Below, piece by piece: positions 17,938 through 26,492 of a DNA stretch of 64,000 nucleotides. A model generated the notes under the pieces. It did no database searches. It was not told the DNA's origin and saw only the letters and a list, made by a program, of their open reading frames with translations. Position numbers and translations under genes: made by a program. Source of the stretch: Cyanobacterium sp. Dongsha4 (GTDB lineage Bacteria > Cyanobacteriota > Cyanobacteriia > Cyanobacteriales > Cyanobacteriaceae); contig NZ_CP084098.1 of NCBI RefSeq assembly GCF_036345015.1, positions 186,001 to 250,000 on the forward strand, read 5' to 3'. Position 1 is the first letter of the stretch. Each line of letters opens with the position of its first letter.

Positions 17938-18981
17938 TTAGTGTAAAGAAAGTTTTGTTTGTGCGATCGCACTGGGTGTAACTTTAGTGATGGCATCTTG
18001 TAAAAGATTAATCCCTTCTTCCACAGTATCAATGCGAGTACATTTATCTCTAAATTCTGTCGCTCCTTTAAACCCCTGACAATACCATGTGAGATGTTTT
18101 CGAGCCTGATAAATACCCCTTTTGCCCTTATATTCCCATAAACCAATTAAATGCTCTTTAGCACATTCTAAACGTTCTAATAGAGAAGGAATAGGTAATA
18201 ATTGCCCCGTTTTCAAAAAATAATCAATTTGTCCTACTAAAAAAGGATAACCCAAAGTGCCACGAGAACACATGATACCATCAGCATTAGTTATTTCTAA
18301 ACAACGAATGGCATCTTCTACAGAAAAAATATCACCGTTGGCAATAACAGGAATACTCAATTTTTCCTTTACCTGAGCAATTATATCCCATCTAGCTTTA
18401 CCAGTATAACCCTGCTCACGGGTACGTCCATGAATAGTAATCATTTGAACCCCTGCTGTTTCCATTTTTTCAGCAAAATCAAGAATATTAATTTCATCAT
18501 CATTCCAACCAATACGGGTTTTCACTGTAACAGGCACATTTACAGCTTGTTTTACTTCTTTAACAATGGCTTCGGCAATTTCTGGTTGTCTGAGTAAGCG
18601 AGAGCCTCCCCCTTTTTTGGTAATCTTATTTACTGGACATCCCATATTTATATCAATGGTTTTTGCTCCTTCTCGAACAGCTTTTTGGGCGGCTTCTGCC
18701 ATAAAATCAGGACGACAATCAAATAATTGAATACTTATGGGTTGCTCATGGGGGTCAATTTCCATTAATCTGGGTAATTGTTGCAGGTGGTGAATTTCTG
18801 TCGCACTTACCATCTCTGTATAAGTCATTGACTCAGGGGCATAGCGTCTGACTAATCGGCGAAATACTAAGTCAGTTACTCCCGAAAGAGGGGATTGTAA
18901 AACTCGACTGTTAATAAGCACTGAACCGATTTTTAAAGGAGTTGATAGTTTTTCTTTGAGTGAGGTATTTGTTATTTCCAT
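17938..18981 (-). CDS. dus: tRNA-dihydrouridine synthase, DusB type
   Basis: The FMN- and NADPH-dependent enzyme reduces uridines in the tRNA D-loop. The 347-residue length fits. Visible are LQSPLSGVTDLVFRRLVRRY at 29-48 (FMN region), the signature DINMGCPVNKITKKGGGS with catalytic Cys115, VKTRIGWND, ITIHGRTREQGYTGKARWD near 183, and NGDIFSVEDA. The C-terminal RNA-binding part (ARKHLTWYCQGF) is present. It is a single gene, divergent from ilvH. The B-type assignment is from overall pattern. Confidence 0.92.
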   Translation of the reverse strand: MEITNTSLKEKLSTPLKIGSVLINSRVLQSPLSGVTDLVFRRLVRRYAPESMTYTEMVSATEIHHLQQLPRLMEIDPHEQPISIQLFDCRPDFMAEAAQKAVREGAKTIDINMGCPVNKITKKGGGSRLLRQPEIAEAIVKEVKQAVNVPVTVKTRIGWNDDEINILDFAEKMETAGVQMITIHGRTREQGYTGKARWDIIAQVKEKLSIPVIANGDIFSVEDAIRCLEITNADGIMCSRGTLGYPFLVGQIDYFLKTGQLLPIPSLLERLECAKEHLIGLWEYKGKRGIYQARKHLTWYCQGFKGATEFRDKCTRIDTVEEGINLLQDAITKVTPSAIAQTKLSLH

Positions 18982-19377
18982 TTTTTCGATTTTTTATTGA
19001 CATTTATTAATCAATCTTTGAATTTAAACTAGACAGCATTTTCTAAATATTTTTGATTAACTCTTAAACATAGCTAAATTTTTCAATTCTTTGACTAACT
19101 AATTAATTTGCCAGAAATAGATTAAACTCTGAATCTGAAACCTTCCTAAATTAAGATATTTTTGGGTCTAACTGAGGTAATTCTTCTTAGAAATTCCTAG
19201 CTCGGTGTCCTTGATTTTGATAAAATGGGATGTTGAATTAATTATTTATATTATCAGTGCGATCAACGTAGCCGCACCTTCGGTGACTGCGTTTAAGATA
19301 AAACTTCGCATAACGTATCTACAATTAATTCTCTTTCAATCCTTATTATTGTTAACGCATTCAGTATCTAAACATCA
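18982..19377. other. Divergent dus/ilvH spacer
   Basis: The 396-bp gap holds the promoters of dus and ilvH. It includes a GC-rich mini-repeat at 19258-19294 (annotated separately). No ORF or RNA gene seen. Confidence 0.35.
19258..19294. repeat. GCGATC-associated mini-repeat upstream of ilvH
   Basis: GTGCGATCAACGTAGCC followed by GCACCTTCGGTGACTGCG is an island of high GC with a CACC/GGTG mini-hairpin. It shares vocabulary (GCGATC, ACGTAGC, CTTCGGT) with elements at 2672, 50120 and 59848. Confidence 0.45.
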
Positions 19378-19896
19378 ATGAAGCATACTATCTCAGTTTT
19401 GGTAGAAGATGAAGCAGGGGTTTTAACAAGAATTGCTGGTTTATTTGCCCGTAGGGGTTTCAATATTGAAAGTTTGGCAGTAGGACCTGCTGAACAATCT
19501 GGTATTTCAAGAATAACAATGGTTGTCCCCGGTGATGATGATACCATTGAGCAACTAACAAAACAATTACATAAATTAATTAACGTCATTAAAGTAACTG
19601 ATATTACTAAAATTCCCTGTGTCGAAAGAGAGTTAATGCTAGTAAAAGTCAGTGCTAATAGCAGTAATCGTAGTGAAGTTTTACAAATTGTTCAGATTTT
19701 TAGAGCAAAGGTAGTAGATATTTCTGATGATAGTCTTATTTTAGAGGTGGTAGGCGATCCGGGTAAAATGGTGGCAATTATTTCTATGTTAAGTAAATTT
19801 GGTATTAAAGAAATTGCTCGAACAGGAAAAGTTGCCCTTGTGAGAGAGTCTGGGGTAAATACTGAATATCTCAAGTCTTTACAAGTAAAAGCCTAA
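19378..19896 (+). CDS. ilvH: Acetolactate synthase small (regulatory) subunit
   Basis: This subunit activates the ThDP-dependent large subunit in branched-chain amino acid synthesis and confers valine feedback control. The 172-residue product has an N-terminal ACT domain (residues 3-75: [20 protein letters not shown], then [13 protein letters not shown]). A C-terminal ALS_ss domain includes ERELMLVKV and the [10 protein letters not shown] end. Length and start (ATG 19378) are standard. The large subunit is not in the window, as is usual in cyanobacteria. Confidence 0.95.
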   Translation: MKHTISVLVEDEAGVLTRIAGLFARRGFNIESLAVGPAEQSGISRITMVVPGDDDTIEQLTKQLHKLINVIKVTDITKIPCVERELMLVKVSANSSNRSEVLQIVQIFRAKVVDISDDSLILEVVGDPGKMVAIISMLSKFGIKEIARTGKVALVRESGVNTEYLKSLQVKA

Positions 19897-20211
19897 TCAC
19901 AATTAATTAGAATTTAGGGAAGAGGAAATTAAGAATTAGCTTCCTCCTTTTTCCCTATCCTAACCTGAGTTCGGGATAAACTTTCATCTATGAATGATGG
20001 TGAAAAGGGCTGCCGTTGGGCAAAGGTGAATAGTGTTGGGGTGAATAGTTGATAATTAAAAGGTGACAGGTTTCAGGTGTTAGATGTTAGAAAATTTCCG
20101 AATTTTTAATTCTCCCTACTCCCTACTCCCCACTCCCCTACTTTTATAAAACCCCGAACCCCGAACTCCGAACTCCGAACCCTTATCCGATATTCTTAAA
20201 CTTAACTGAGG
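19897..20211. repeat. Composite spacer repeat, reverse-oriented module
   Basis: In order: GTTCGGGATAAAC, GGGCAAAGGTGAATAGTGTT, TAGTTGATAATTAAAAGG, GACAGGTTTCAGGTGTTAG, CTCCCTACTCCCTACTCC and CCGAACTCCGAACTCCGAAC. The GGGCAAAGG...ATAGTTGATAATTA part is the reverse complement of modules at 30140, 33320 and 54920. No gene is present in this 315-bp gap. Confidence 0.6.
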
Positions 20212-21168
20212 TTAATTTTTAATACCTTGATAGGCAATAGTTAAAAATTGATCAGAAGTTAGAAAACCATCGCCCCATTCTTGATCTAAATCTGCAAGGG
20301 GTTTTTCCGAGATAATATCATCTAAAGTCATGTTTTGAGCTACTTTCTGTTTTACTCTTTCATTAACTGTTTTTAACATCTCTTGAAATTTCATTAAAGA
20401 AGTGCGATCGCCTCTTTCTCCATGGCCTGGTATAATAATAGTCTGCTCACTACACAACGCCAAAATTTGGTCAATAGCAGAAATCATACCATCAATAGAT
20501 CCTCCTGCTTCCGTGTCAATAAAAGGATAAAAGCCATTAAAAAATAAATCTCCAGTGTGAATAATATTTTCTTTGGCAAAATGAATCACAATATCACTAT
20601 TTGTATGAGCAGGTGGTACAGCAAAAGCCTTGATATGATTCCCATTAATATGAAAATTACTCACATCATTAAAAGTAATTTTTGGGAGTGCCGAAACAGG
20701 AGATGCTTTGACATCCATTCCTAAAACAGGATAAGAATGATCTTTTTGCATCTGCTTAAAAGTGTTATCGTGAGCAATAATTAGAGCTCCGTCATTAGCA
20801 AAGTTCTCATTACCTCCAACATGATCAAAATGATAATGAGTATTGATTAAATAATTAATAGGTCTTCTATTTATGAGCTTAATTTCATCTTTGATTTTGT
20901 CCGATAGATAAGCGAATTGACTATCAATCATTAAAACTCCGTCATCCCCAACAGAAAGTCCTATATTACCGCCTTCTCCCGTTAGCATATAAATATTATC
21001 TTTCAGAGGAATAATTCTGATATTTACAGCTTCTGAGTTTTGAGCTAAGATTTTTTGACTATCTGTCAAGGGTTTTTCGTGAGCGGCAATACTTTCATTA
21101 AAAACAAAAATACTAGCAAGACTCACCAAGAAAATTAAACTTAGAAAACGAGATATTTTTTTCAACAT
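20212..21168 (-). CDS. Exported metallo-beta-lactamase-fold hydrolase
   Basis: The start is ATG 21168 rather than the upstream in-frame TTG, because GAGG sits six bases before it. The 318-residue protein begins with a signal peptide (MLKKISRFLSLIFLVSLASI, cleavage near SIA-A). The zinc motif HYHFDH is at 111-116, with later ligands in PPAHTNSD, IHTGDLFFNG and IIPGHGERGDRTS. It therefore looks catalytically complete. Family members include lactonases, beta-lactamases and quinoprotein-relay-type MBL proteins; the substrate is not readable. It is likely periplasmic and has no operon partner. Confidence 0.85.
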   Translation of the reverse strand: MLKKISRFLSLIFLVSLASIFVFNESIAAHEKPLTDSQKILAQNSEAVNIRIIPLKDNIYMLTGEGGNIGLSVGDDGVLMIDSQFAYLSDKIKDEIKLINRRPINYLINTHYHFDHVGGNENFANDGALIIAHDNTFKQMQKDHSYPVLGMDVKASPVSALPKITFNDVSNFHINGNHIKAFAVPPAHTNSDIVIHFAKENIIHTGDLFFNGFYPFIDTEAGGSIDGMISAIDQILALCSEQTIIIPGHGERGDRTSLMKFQEMLKTVNERVKQKVAQNMTLDDIISEKPLADLDQEWGDGFLTSDQFLTIAYQGIKN

Positions 21169-21417
21169 AAAATTCCTCAACTACAAATTCTTTTATATAT
21201 TACTTTAGTTAGAATTTATTTAAAAGTAGAGATGTTTGAGATATTAGAGATTAAAAGAATTTTTCTTTCATACTTAAAACTCAAAACCTCTGAACTGTTG
21301 AGAAATAAAATTGTTAAAAGTTATTAGATCTCTTGCAAAACTAAAATTAAAATCAATTTCTATAGAGAAATAGTCAATTTTCTTAGCTCTTATCTGTTAA
21401 TTGGAACAACAAGAAAT

Positions 21418-22290
21418 CTATTGAGCCATTTTAAATATTAATAGTGGACTCATTTTGGCTTTATTTAAACTTAGCACTCCATCTTTAATGGTGTAATTAT
21501 CAACTTGTTCTAAGGTACGCAAAAAACTAATTTCTGTTTCCATATTTTCACAAGCCATCATGGTTGATGCCATTTGTTTTAACATCAGACGATTGCCTTC
21601 TTTTATTTCAAAACCGCCCATAAAATTATTACATCCTGCAAATCCGTTCACTCTATTTTCTTCCGAGTTAAAAATGAGAAAAATGGGTTCTCTTTGATTT
21701 TCACTTTTTGTGACAGGTTTACCCATCATTTCCGTTAATTGCCAACGAATATCGGTAAGGGAATCTTCATTCATGGATGCTTGTGCTACCTTGTTTAGAA
21801 TGTATTTATCAGCTAAATCTCCTGAGATGCGATCGCCGTTCATGTCTAATTGAATTAACATATTTTCCCCCACAATGAATTGATTCGGGGCTTGTTCAAT
21901 CCCTTGTAAAGTAATACGATTACCTGCTTCATTCCACTTAAATGTTCCTTTTTTCTCCCATGTTCTCTCGTCAATTCCTAAGTACTGCACTTGTTGAACA
22001 AAAGTTAAATCTTGATTCAAAATAATAGTAGTTTTAATTCCTTCACAACTAGCACAGGGTAAAATTCCTTCATAAACTCCATTCCAGTCTAAAGAATTTT
22101 GACTGGTATCACCAATGGCGGGAGTAACAGACTCCATAATGTCTTCAATATCTTCTGAATTTTGAGCATTAAGAGAATTTGACAAAAAATAATTAGGAAT
22201 TAATAAACTTAATAAAAGAGTGGGTATAAGAATTAACTTGTGCTTCATCATCAACAGAAAAAAATAATCGGTCTTTTTATATTGTCGCAT
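21418..22290 (-). CDS. Exported protein with NlpE-like and META domains
   Basis: The 290-residue product begins with a few charged residues and a signal segment (KHKLILIPTLLLSLLIPNYF); the ATG at 22248 (MKHK) may be the real start. An NlpE N-terminal-like domain (about 67-135) contains WNGVYEGILPCASCEGIKTT, with the CxxC seen in copper-resistance and NlpE proteins. A META domain (about 178-288) contains WQLTEMMGKPV, FAGCNNFMGGFE and STMMACENMETE. Both domains are linked to envelope and oxidative stress. The protein is probably periplasmic; no lipobox is seen. Confidence 0.8.
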   Translation of the reverse strand: MRQYKKTDYFFLLMMKHKLILIPTLLLSLLIPNYFLSNSLNAQNSEDIEDIMESVTPAIGDTSQNSLDWNGVYEGILPCASCEGIKTTIILNQDLTFVQQVQYLGIDERTWEKKGTFKWNEAGNRITLQGIEQAPNQFIVGENMLIQLDMNGDRISGDLADKYILNKVAQASMNEDSLTDIRWQLTEMMGKPVTKSENQREPIFLIFNSEENRVNGFAGCNNFMGGFEIKEGNRLMLKQMASTMMACENMETEISFLRTLEQVDNYTIKDGVLSLNKAKMSPLLIFKMAQ

Positions 22291-22350
22291 CTAAAAACGT
22301 GATACCTAAAATAATTAATCATATTTAATGTTTTTGCGTAATTTGATCAC

Positions 22351-22965
22351 TCAATTCAATTTTCCCCAAAATCCCGTAATCAGACGACTACCATCTTTGA
22401 AAATATGAATCTCCGTTTGATCACTTGCCCAAGTAATTCTATCTTCTAATTCGGGATTAAAAACATGAACTCGTTGATTGCGGGAGGAAACGGGAGAATC
22501 GGGGGAATTAATTGCCTGAGATTGAATATAAGCACCATCAATTAAAATATCTAGTTGATTTAATAAATCTTGACTGCCGACAGGTGCAGATTCTGACTTA
22601 AGTTGTTCTAAAGTGAATCCAGTAAAAGACATCACATTTAATCCTTTAGCTTTGACTTGACGGGCAATTTCCGCTAAAGCCTCCCCTTGCCAAAAAGGTT
22701 CTCCCCCCGAAAAAGTAACTCCCTCATGACGAGGATTACTAAGGATTTTTTCCACTAATTCATCTACAGATATTAACTGATTAATTTCAAAAGACCAAGA
22801 ATCGGTATTAAAACACCCTTCACATTCTCGCAAACAACCCTGAACCCAGATTACCGCACGACATCCAGGTCCATTTACTTCTGATTCATCCACATAACCC
22901 ATAATGTTAAGGTATCCAGAGGGAATTTTGAGTTGTTCAAGGTAGGGATTTTTGTTGATTGCCAT
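22351..22965 (-). CDS. NrdG-like radical SAM activating protein
   Basis: This 204-residue protein resembles anaerobic ribonucleotide reductase activases. NGPGCRAVIWVQGC leads into the cluster motif CLRECEGC (Cys44, Cys48, Cys51, CxxxCxxC). GVTFSGGEPFWQGEAL is the SAM-binding GGE segment. LNQLDILIDGAY and SRNQRVHVFNPE complete the usual C-terminus. It would use a 4Fe-4S cluster and SAM to make a glycyl radical on a partner enzyme. No NrdD or other glycyl-radical enzyme is in the window. It follows the small gene at 23049 on the same strand, 83 bp downstream across a spacer repeat. Confidence 0.85.
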   Translation of the reverse strand: MAINKNPYLEQLKIPSGYLNIMGYVDESEVNGPGCRAVIWVQGCLRECEGCFNTDSWSFEINQLISVDELVEKILSNPRHEGVTFSGGEPFWQGEALAEIARQVKAKGLNVMSFTGFTLEQLKSESAPVGSQDLLNQLDILIDGAYIQSQAINSPDSPVSSRNQRVHVFNPELEDRITWASDQTEIHIFKDGSRLITGFWGKLN

Positions 22966-22981
22966 AAAATATTCCTTATAT

Positions 22982-23028
22982 TAAACCTGAAACCTGAAAC
23001 CTGCTACCAGATACCTGAAACCTTTATC
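22982..23028. repeat. CCTGAAACC tandem spacer repeat
   Basis: AAACCTGAAACCTGAAACC and variants fill most of the gap between two same-strand genes. It is the same family as 17877-17905 and 60075. Confidence 0.55.
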
Positions 23029-23048
23029 AAATCAAGGAAGGATAATAA

Positions 23049-23393
23049 TTAGTGCAATTCTTCAATCATAGCCGATAGTCTTTGTTTGATGTTTTCCACC
23101 TCCCCAGAGGTTTTATCTTCCATTGCCATAGATAAAATGGACAATCCCATTTCGATCGCATCTTCTCGTGTCATAATTAAACCCAATTCTTCCGCCGTAG
23201 ATAAGAGACTCGGTAATTTTTGGGGATGGGTGACATCAAAAGTGAGATGAATTGTAGAAGAATCCTTGCCTCCTTGATGGGGTTGATCTTCTAAAATGGA
23301 TACTTGACGACCAGTGACATTAATACTGCTAATATTGCTTAAAGCGGTTAATTCACCAGTTTTCAAAGAATGGGTGATTAATTTAGTGGTCAT
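23049..23393 (-). CDS. Small conserved-looking protein of unknown function
   Basis: The start is ATG 23393 because GGAGGTG lies seven bases upstream, an unusually strong ribosome-binding site here; the frame upstream runs into arsR. The 114-residue soluble protein has a beta-rich first half (NVTGRQVSILEDQP, STIHLTFDV). A helical second half follows (LLSTAEELGLIMTREDAIEM, LSILSMAMEDK). There is no cysteine or signal peptide. It sits 38 bp after arsR and before the NrdG-like gene, suggesting one transcript. I do not recognise the family. Confidence 0.7.
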   Translation of the reverse strand: MTTKLITHSLKTGELTALSNISSINVTGRQVSILEDQPHQGGKDSSTIHLTFDVTHPQKLPSLLSTAEELGLIMTREDAIEMGLSILSMAMEDKTSGEVENIKQRLSAMIEELH

Positions 23394-23431
23394 GATAACA
23401 CCTCCGAGGTAGTGAAAATGTGTAAATAAAT

Positions 23432-23731
23432 TTAAGATTGTTCGATTAACTGTTGGTTCGCCTGTTGGCATAATCCCAATAAATCCTCGTCAATAATGCG
23501 GTAATAACGACAATTACCCTCTCGCCGACAAGCTACCACTCCTGCTATTTTCAGGAATTGTAAATGTTTAGATACATTGGCTTGATTTAATTGAGTGCGA
23601 TCGCATATCTCCGTAACCGTACATTCATTAGTACAAATAGTTTGGATAATATGTAACCGACTAGGATCGCTCAATATTTTAAAACGGTTTGCTAATTCTT
23701 CTAATCGATCGATTTCCAGGGTAGTTTTCAT
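23432..23731 (-). CDS. ArsR/SmtB-family repressor, cysteine-rich
   Basis: ATG 23731 is preferred because it gives a normal 99-residue ArsR protein (MKTTLEIDRLEELANRFKIL). The winged helix is clear: LSDPSRLHIIQ, then VTEICDRTQLNQANVSKHLQ (recognition helix), then AGVVACRREGNCRYYRI (wing). Six cysteines are present (33, 37, 43, 68, 74, 88). Cys37 and Cys43 fall at the helix used for arsenite binding in E. coli ArsR, and pairs of this kind also sense sulfide or persulfide in SqrR/BigR proteins. It lies just downstream of the SQR gene and is the best candidate for the palindromes at 25289 and 25462. Confidence 0.88.
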   Translation of the reverse strand: MKTTLEIDRLEELANRFKILSDPSRLHIIQTICTNECTVTEICDRTQLNQANVSKHLQFLKIAGVVACRREGNCRYYRIIDEDLLGLCQQANQQLIEQS

Positions 23732-23893
23732 AATAAATTGGTAAATTTGTCTAATTAAGTTAAAATAACTCATGTTTAACTGTTATTTTTAAGTAGTTCA
23801 ACTTAGATAAACAAACAATGGTTTGATTAAGAAAGAAAAATCTGGATAATCATAGTGATTCAGACATTAAAACAAAACCGATTTGATGTTTGA

Positions 23894-25201
23894 TTAAGTA
23901 GAGCTACCTAACTGATGTTTGTCTTTTAATGGGATAGACTGCAACATAGATAAACCAAATAACACTCGCAGTCCTAACTTTTCAAACCACGGCATCCCTA
24001 AACCAGTGCGCATTTTTAACAGGAAATATTCCTCAAAAGCGGCTTTAACCCAATTCACCCAACGCCCTCTTACAGCATAGGCAAATCGTCTTTTTCCTGT
24101 GTCAGGATTAGGTAAAACAGGGGCGGCAATATAAGCAATGCCAGTATTTCCATACTCAGCAAAACAAAGAGCTTCTAAGGTAGGCTGAGTCAAAGGTGCA
24201 TCAATCGCTCCTAATTCTACAGCAATATTGTGGGCAACGGCGACTCCCATTGCTTCTGTCATTTGTCCACTTTTAGGTAAGCCGATGGGAAGGAGAGTTT
24301 TTTCTGGTTGTTTTAAATCAACACAAGTTCCCAAAGCGTAAATAGATGGATAATCTGGATGTTTCTGAGAGGGTAAAACAGGAATAAAACCCTTTTCATT
24401 GGTTAATCCATGAGCTTCTCGAAGAAATTTAACTCCACCATGAGAAGGCAAAATCATAGAGTATTTAAAAGGAAACTGACTACCATCCGCCAAAAGAATT
24501 TTATCTGCTTGTATATCGACAATTTGAGCATTAACAATAGTTTTAATCCCTCTTTCCGCCATTAAACCCTCTGAAAGTTCTTGAGCATGGGTTAATCCCC
24601 TCACCCCTGTATGACCAATATATGGTTCTGGAGTGATATAGGAAATATTAACTTTATCTCTGATGCCATGACGACGTAATTCTTGATCCGCCATTAAGAC
24701 AAACTCATAAGCTGGTGCGAAACATCCTGCCCCCGGCATCGCTCCCACCACCAAATCCCCCGGATTTTCCAAAAATTCCAACCAAGCAGATTTCGCTTCT
24801 AGAGCGTGTTCAGGAGTACAAACTGATTGAGTATAACCGCCATGGGGTCCCAATCCAGGTATTTCATCAAAGGCTAAAGATGATCCAACTGCGATCGCCA
24901 GATAGTCATAATAAATCTTTTGTCCATCTTCTACGGTAATTTGCTGAGTATTAGGATTAAGTGCTGTTACCTTTCCCAAAACCCATTTAATACCGTGTCT
25001 TTGAGTTAATTGACTCAAGTTTAATTGAATATGGTCTAGGGAGTTTAAATTCAACGCCACCCTTATCAATCCGGGGATAAAGGTAAATTCAGCCTTATCA
25101 GAAATCAAAGTTACAGTATGTTCTTTAGGCAAATAATGCCTTAACTCATAAGCCGTTGGTAATCCACCTAAGCCTCCTCCTATAACTACAACATTCGCCA
25201 T
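23894..25201 (-). CDS. sqr: Sulfide:quinone oxidoreductase
   Basis: The 435-residue flavoprotein starts MANVVVIGGGLGGLPTAYEL (FAD-binding). Three cysteines match the catalytic set of SQR: Cys128 (SVCTPEHA), Cys160 (PGAGCFAPAYEF) and Cys346 (ALCFAEYGNTG). The first two even share the numbering of the A. ferrooxidans enzyme (C128, C160, C356). A C-terminal amphipathic region (WVKAAFEEYFLLKM, LRVLFGLSMLQSI) fits membrane association. The enzyme oxidises sulfide to sulfane sulfur and reduces plastoquinone. Expression likely starts at the promoter 25307-25334 and is repressed by ArsR. NDH-2-like flavoproteins are the alternative, but they lack these cysteines. Confidence 0.85.
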   Translation of the reverse strand: MANVVVIGGGLGGLPTAYELRHYLPKEHTVTLISDKAEFTFIPGLIRVALNLNSLDHIQLNLSQLTQRHGIKWVLGKVTALNPNTQQITVEDGQKIYYDYLAIAVGSSLAFDEIPGLGPHGGYTQSVCTPEHALEAKSAWLEFLENPGDLVVGAMPGAGCFAPAYEFVLMADQELRRHGIRDKVNISYITPEPYIGHTGVRGLTHAQELSEGLMAERGIKTIVNAQIVDIQADKILLADGSQFPFKYSMILPSHGGVKFLREAHGLTNEKGFIPVLPSQKHPDYPSIYALGTCVDLKQPEKTLLPIGLPKSGQMTEAMGVAVAHNIAVELGAIDAPLTQPTLEALCFAEYGNTGIAYIAAPVLPNPDTGKRRFAYAVRGRWVNWVKAAFEEYFLLKMRTGLGMPWFEKLGLRVLFGLSMLQSIPLKDKHQLGSST

Positions 25202-25288
25202 TGCTTTATTCCTCTTAATTATTTCATTTTTGTTATTTCTTATGGATGATTTTCATTTGTAGATCTAATTTTTAAAAGCTATACAACT

Positions 25289-25308
25289 ATCAAGCTATAT
25301 AGTTATAT
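25289..25308 (-). promoter_or_regulatory. ArsR-type operator at the sqr promoter
   Basis: On the minus strand a perfect half-site ATATAACTA, two bases, then a 6/9 match to TAGTTATAT. A further half-site-like ATACAACTAT lies at 25281-25290. It overlaps the end of the sqr -10 box. The same half-site forms a perfect palindrome at 25462. Confidence 0.55.
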
Positions 25309-25334
25309 AATAGCATTTTTTCAGGATTCGTCAA
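25307..25334 (-). promoter_or_regulatory. Promoter of sqr
   Basis: On the minus strand TTGACG (25334-25329), 16-bp spacer, TATTAT (25312-25307). This lies about 105 bp before the sqr start and overlaps the palindromic operator. Confidence 0.55.
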
Positions 25335-25456
25335 GAAAATCATAAAATTTACAGTAGAGTCTCTTTAAATCAAGGGTTTGAACCTTAAGCTGATTCCTGA
25401 CAATAAAATAGACTTCCTGCTCTCTCAAACAACAATAAAAAAAAAGACAATAAATA

Positions 25457-25485
25457 TTGACTATATAACTATTTAGTTATATAAT
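25457..25485 (+). promoter_or_regulatory. Promoter with embedded palindromic operator for the DUF302 arm
   Basis: TTGACT (25457-25462), a 17-bp spacer, and TATAAT (25480-25485) make a textbook promoter. The spacer is filled by a perfect palindrome at 25462-25483, arms TATATAACTA and TAGTTATATA around TT. Size and AT-rich form match ArsR/SmtB operators, so the neighbouring repressor would block RNA polymerase directly. Confidence 0.65.
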
Positions 25486-25546
25486 TGAATAGAGAAACTA
25501 AAAATTTTCATCTTGCACAAATTTCAGAAAATAAAACATAACATCC

Positions 25547-25957
25547 ATGAACAACTTCAGCATATTTGTAGATACATCTTTTGAAGAAGCAATAGATCAA
25601 GTAACAGAGGCTCTTAAACAAGAAGGAATGGGAGTTCTGAACGAAATTGATGTTCAAGCAACCTTAAAGAAAAAAATTGATGTCAATTTTCGCAGATATA
25701 AAATTCTTGGGGCTTGTCATGCCTTAATTGCCTATGAAATGTTGCAAACTGACGATAAAGCAGGGTTATTTTATCCTTGCAATGTGGTGGTACAGGAACA
25801 TGAAGACGGCAGAATCGAGGTGTCGGCGGTTGATCCCTTAATGATGTTTTTAACGATACACAGCCCTAAAGCCAAAGAAATTGCCCTCAATGCCAGTGAA
25901 AAAATGCAAAGAGTCATCGAAAGTTTAAAGTCACTCCAGTTAATTTCTCATAGTTAG
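25547..25957 (+). CDS. DUF302 domain protein
   Basis: The 136-residue cytosolic protein matches the DUF302 fold over nearly its whole length. SFEEAIDQVTEALKQEGMGV is followed by IDVQATLKKKI, YKILGACHALIAYEML, and the family-typical GLFYPCNVVVQE and VSAVDPLMMF. Two cysteines (ACH and PCN) are in the conserved region. DUF302 proteins often sit next to sulfur-handling or rhodanese genes, and their biochemical role is unsettled. It is the first gene of the plus-strand arm, 61 bp after the operator-bearing promoter. Confidence 0.88.
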   Translation: MNNFSIFVDTSFEEAIDQVTEALKQEGMGVLNEIDVQATLKKKIDVNFRRYKILGACHALIAYEMLQTDDKAGLFYPCNVVVQEHEDGRIEVSAVDPLMMFLTIHSPKAKEIALNASEKMQRVIESLKSLQLISHS

Positions 25958-26093
25958 AGTTAGCAAAAAAATTGGAGTCATGGAAGTAGGTGTAGGGTTT
26001 CAGGTATCGGGTGTCAGGTTAAGTGCTTCCCACACAACACTCTATTTAAACAAAAATATCTCAATTACCAAATTAAGTAATTCTCACAAAAAA

Positions 26094-26444
26094 ATGATTA
26101 ACCTTTCGCCACAAGATTTTATTCAATTAACCGATAAACCTCTTTTAATCGATGTTCGCAGTGGTTTTGAATATAAAATGTTTCGCTCTCCTGATGCTAT
26201 TAATCTCAGTTTGCCTCGAATTTTAATGGGTAGTAATTCTTGGTTACGCTCTTGGGTTCTACCCCAATGGTTTAAAGATTTATCTTACCACGAACCGATC
26301 GCACTTATTTGTTTAACGGCTCACCGAAGTCCGATCGCCGCCGAAGCCCTCATCAAAACTGAATTTAACCAAGTTTACAACATAGAAGGGGGAATGATGG
26401 CATGGCAAAAAGAAGGATTACCCACTGTCAAAGGAAAAAAATAA
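26094..26444 (+). CDS. Single-domain rhodanese sulfurtransferase
   Basis: The frame opens at 25980, but the first 38 codons lie in a spacer repeat (GGTTTCAGGTATCGGGTGTC). ATG 26094 is therefore chosen, giving 116 residues. The fold shows PLLIDVRSGFEYKMFRSPDA and the active-site loop after Cys73: CLTAHRS. The end is YNIEGGMMAWQKEGLPT. The loop fits a persulfide-carrying rhodanese. The product would accept sulfane sulfur, plausibly that made by SQR encoded divergently. It follows DUF302 by 136 bp and precedes the permease by 48 bp. Confidence 0.85.
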   Translation: MINLSPQDFIQLTDKPLLIDVRSGFEYKMFRSPDAINLSLPRILMGSNSWLRSWVLPQWFKDLSYHEPIALICLTAHRSPIAAEALIKTEFNQVYNIEGGMMAWQKEGLPTVKGKK

Positions 26445-26492
26445 TTAATTAACAACACAAATAAATTTACTAATGAAGGAAAAATTAAGGTC

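Noticed and set aside
23732-23893. Operator in front of arsR like those at 25289 and 25462
   Set aside because: AAAATAAC and GTTATTTT arms exist but are 12 bp apart and lack the ATATAACTA half-site, so the match is not convincing.
25980-26093. N-terminal extension of the rhodanese gene
   Set aside because: The DNA is a spacer-repeat variant (GGTTTCAGGTATCGGGTGTC) and the residues do not look like a signal peptide; the fold starts at 26094.
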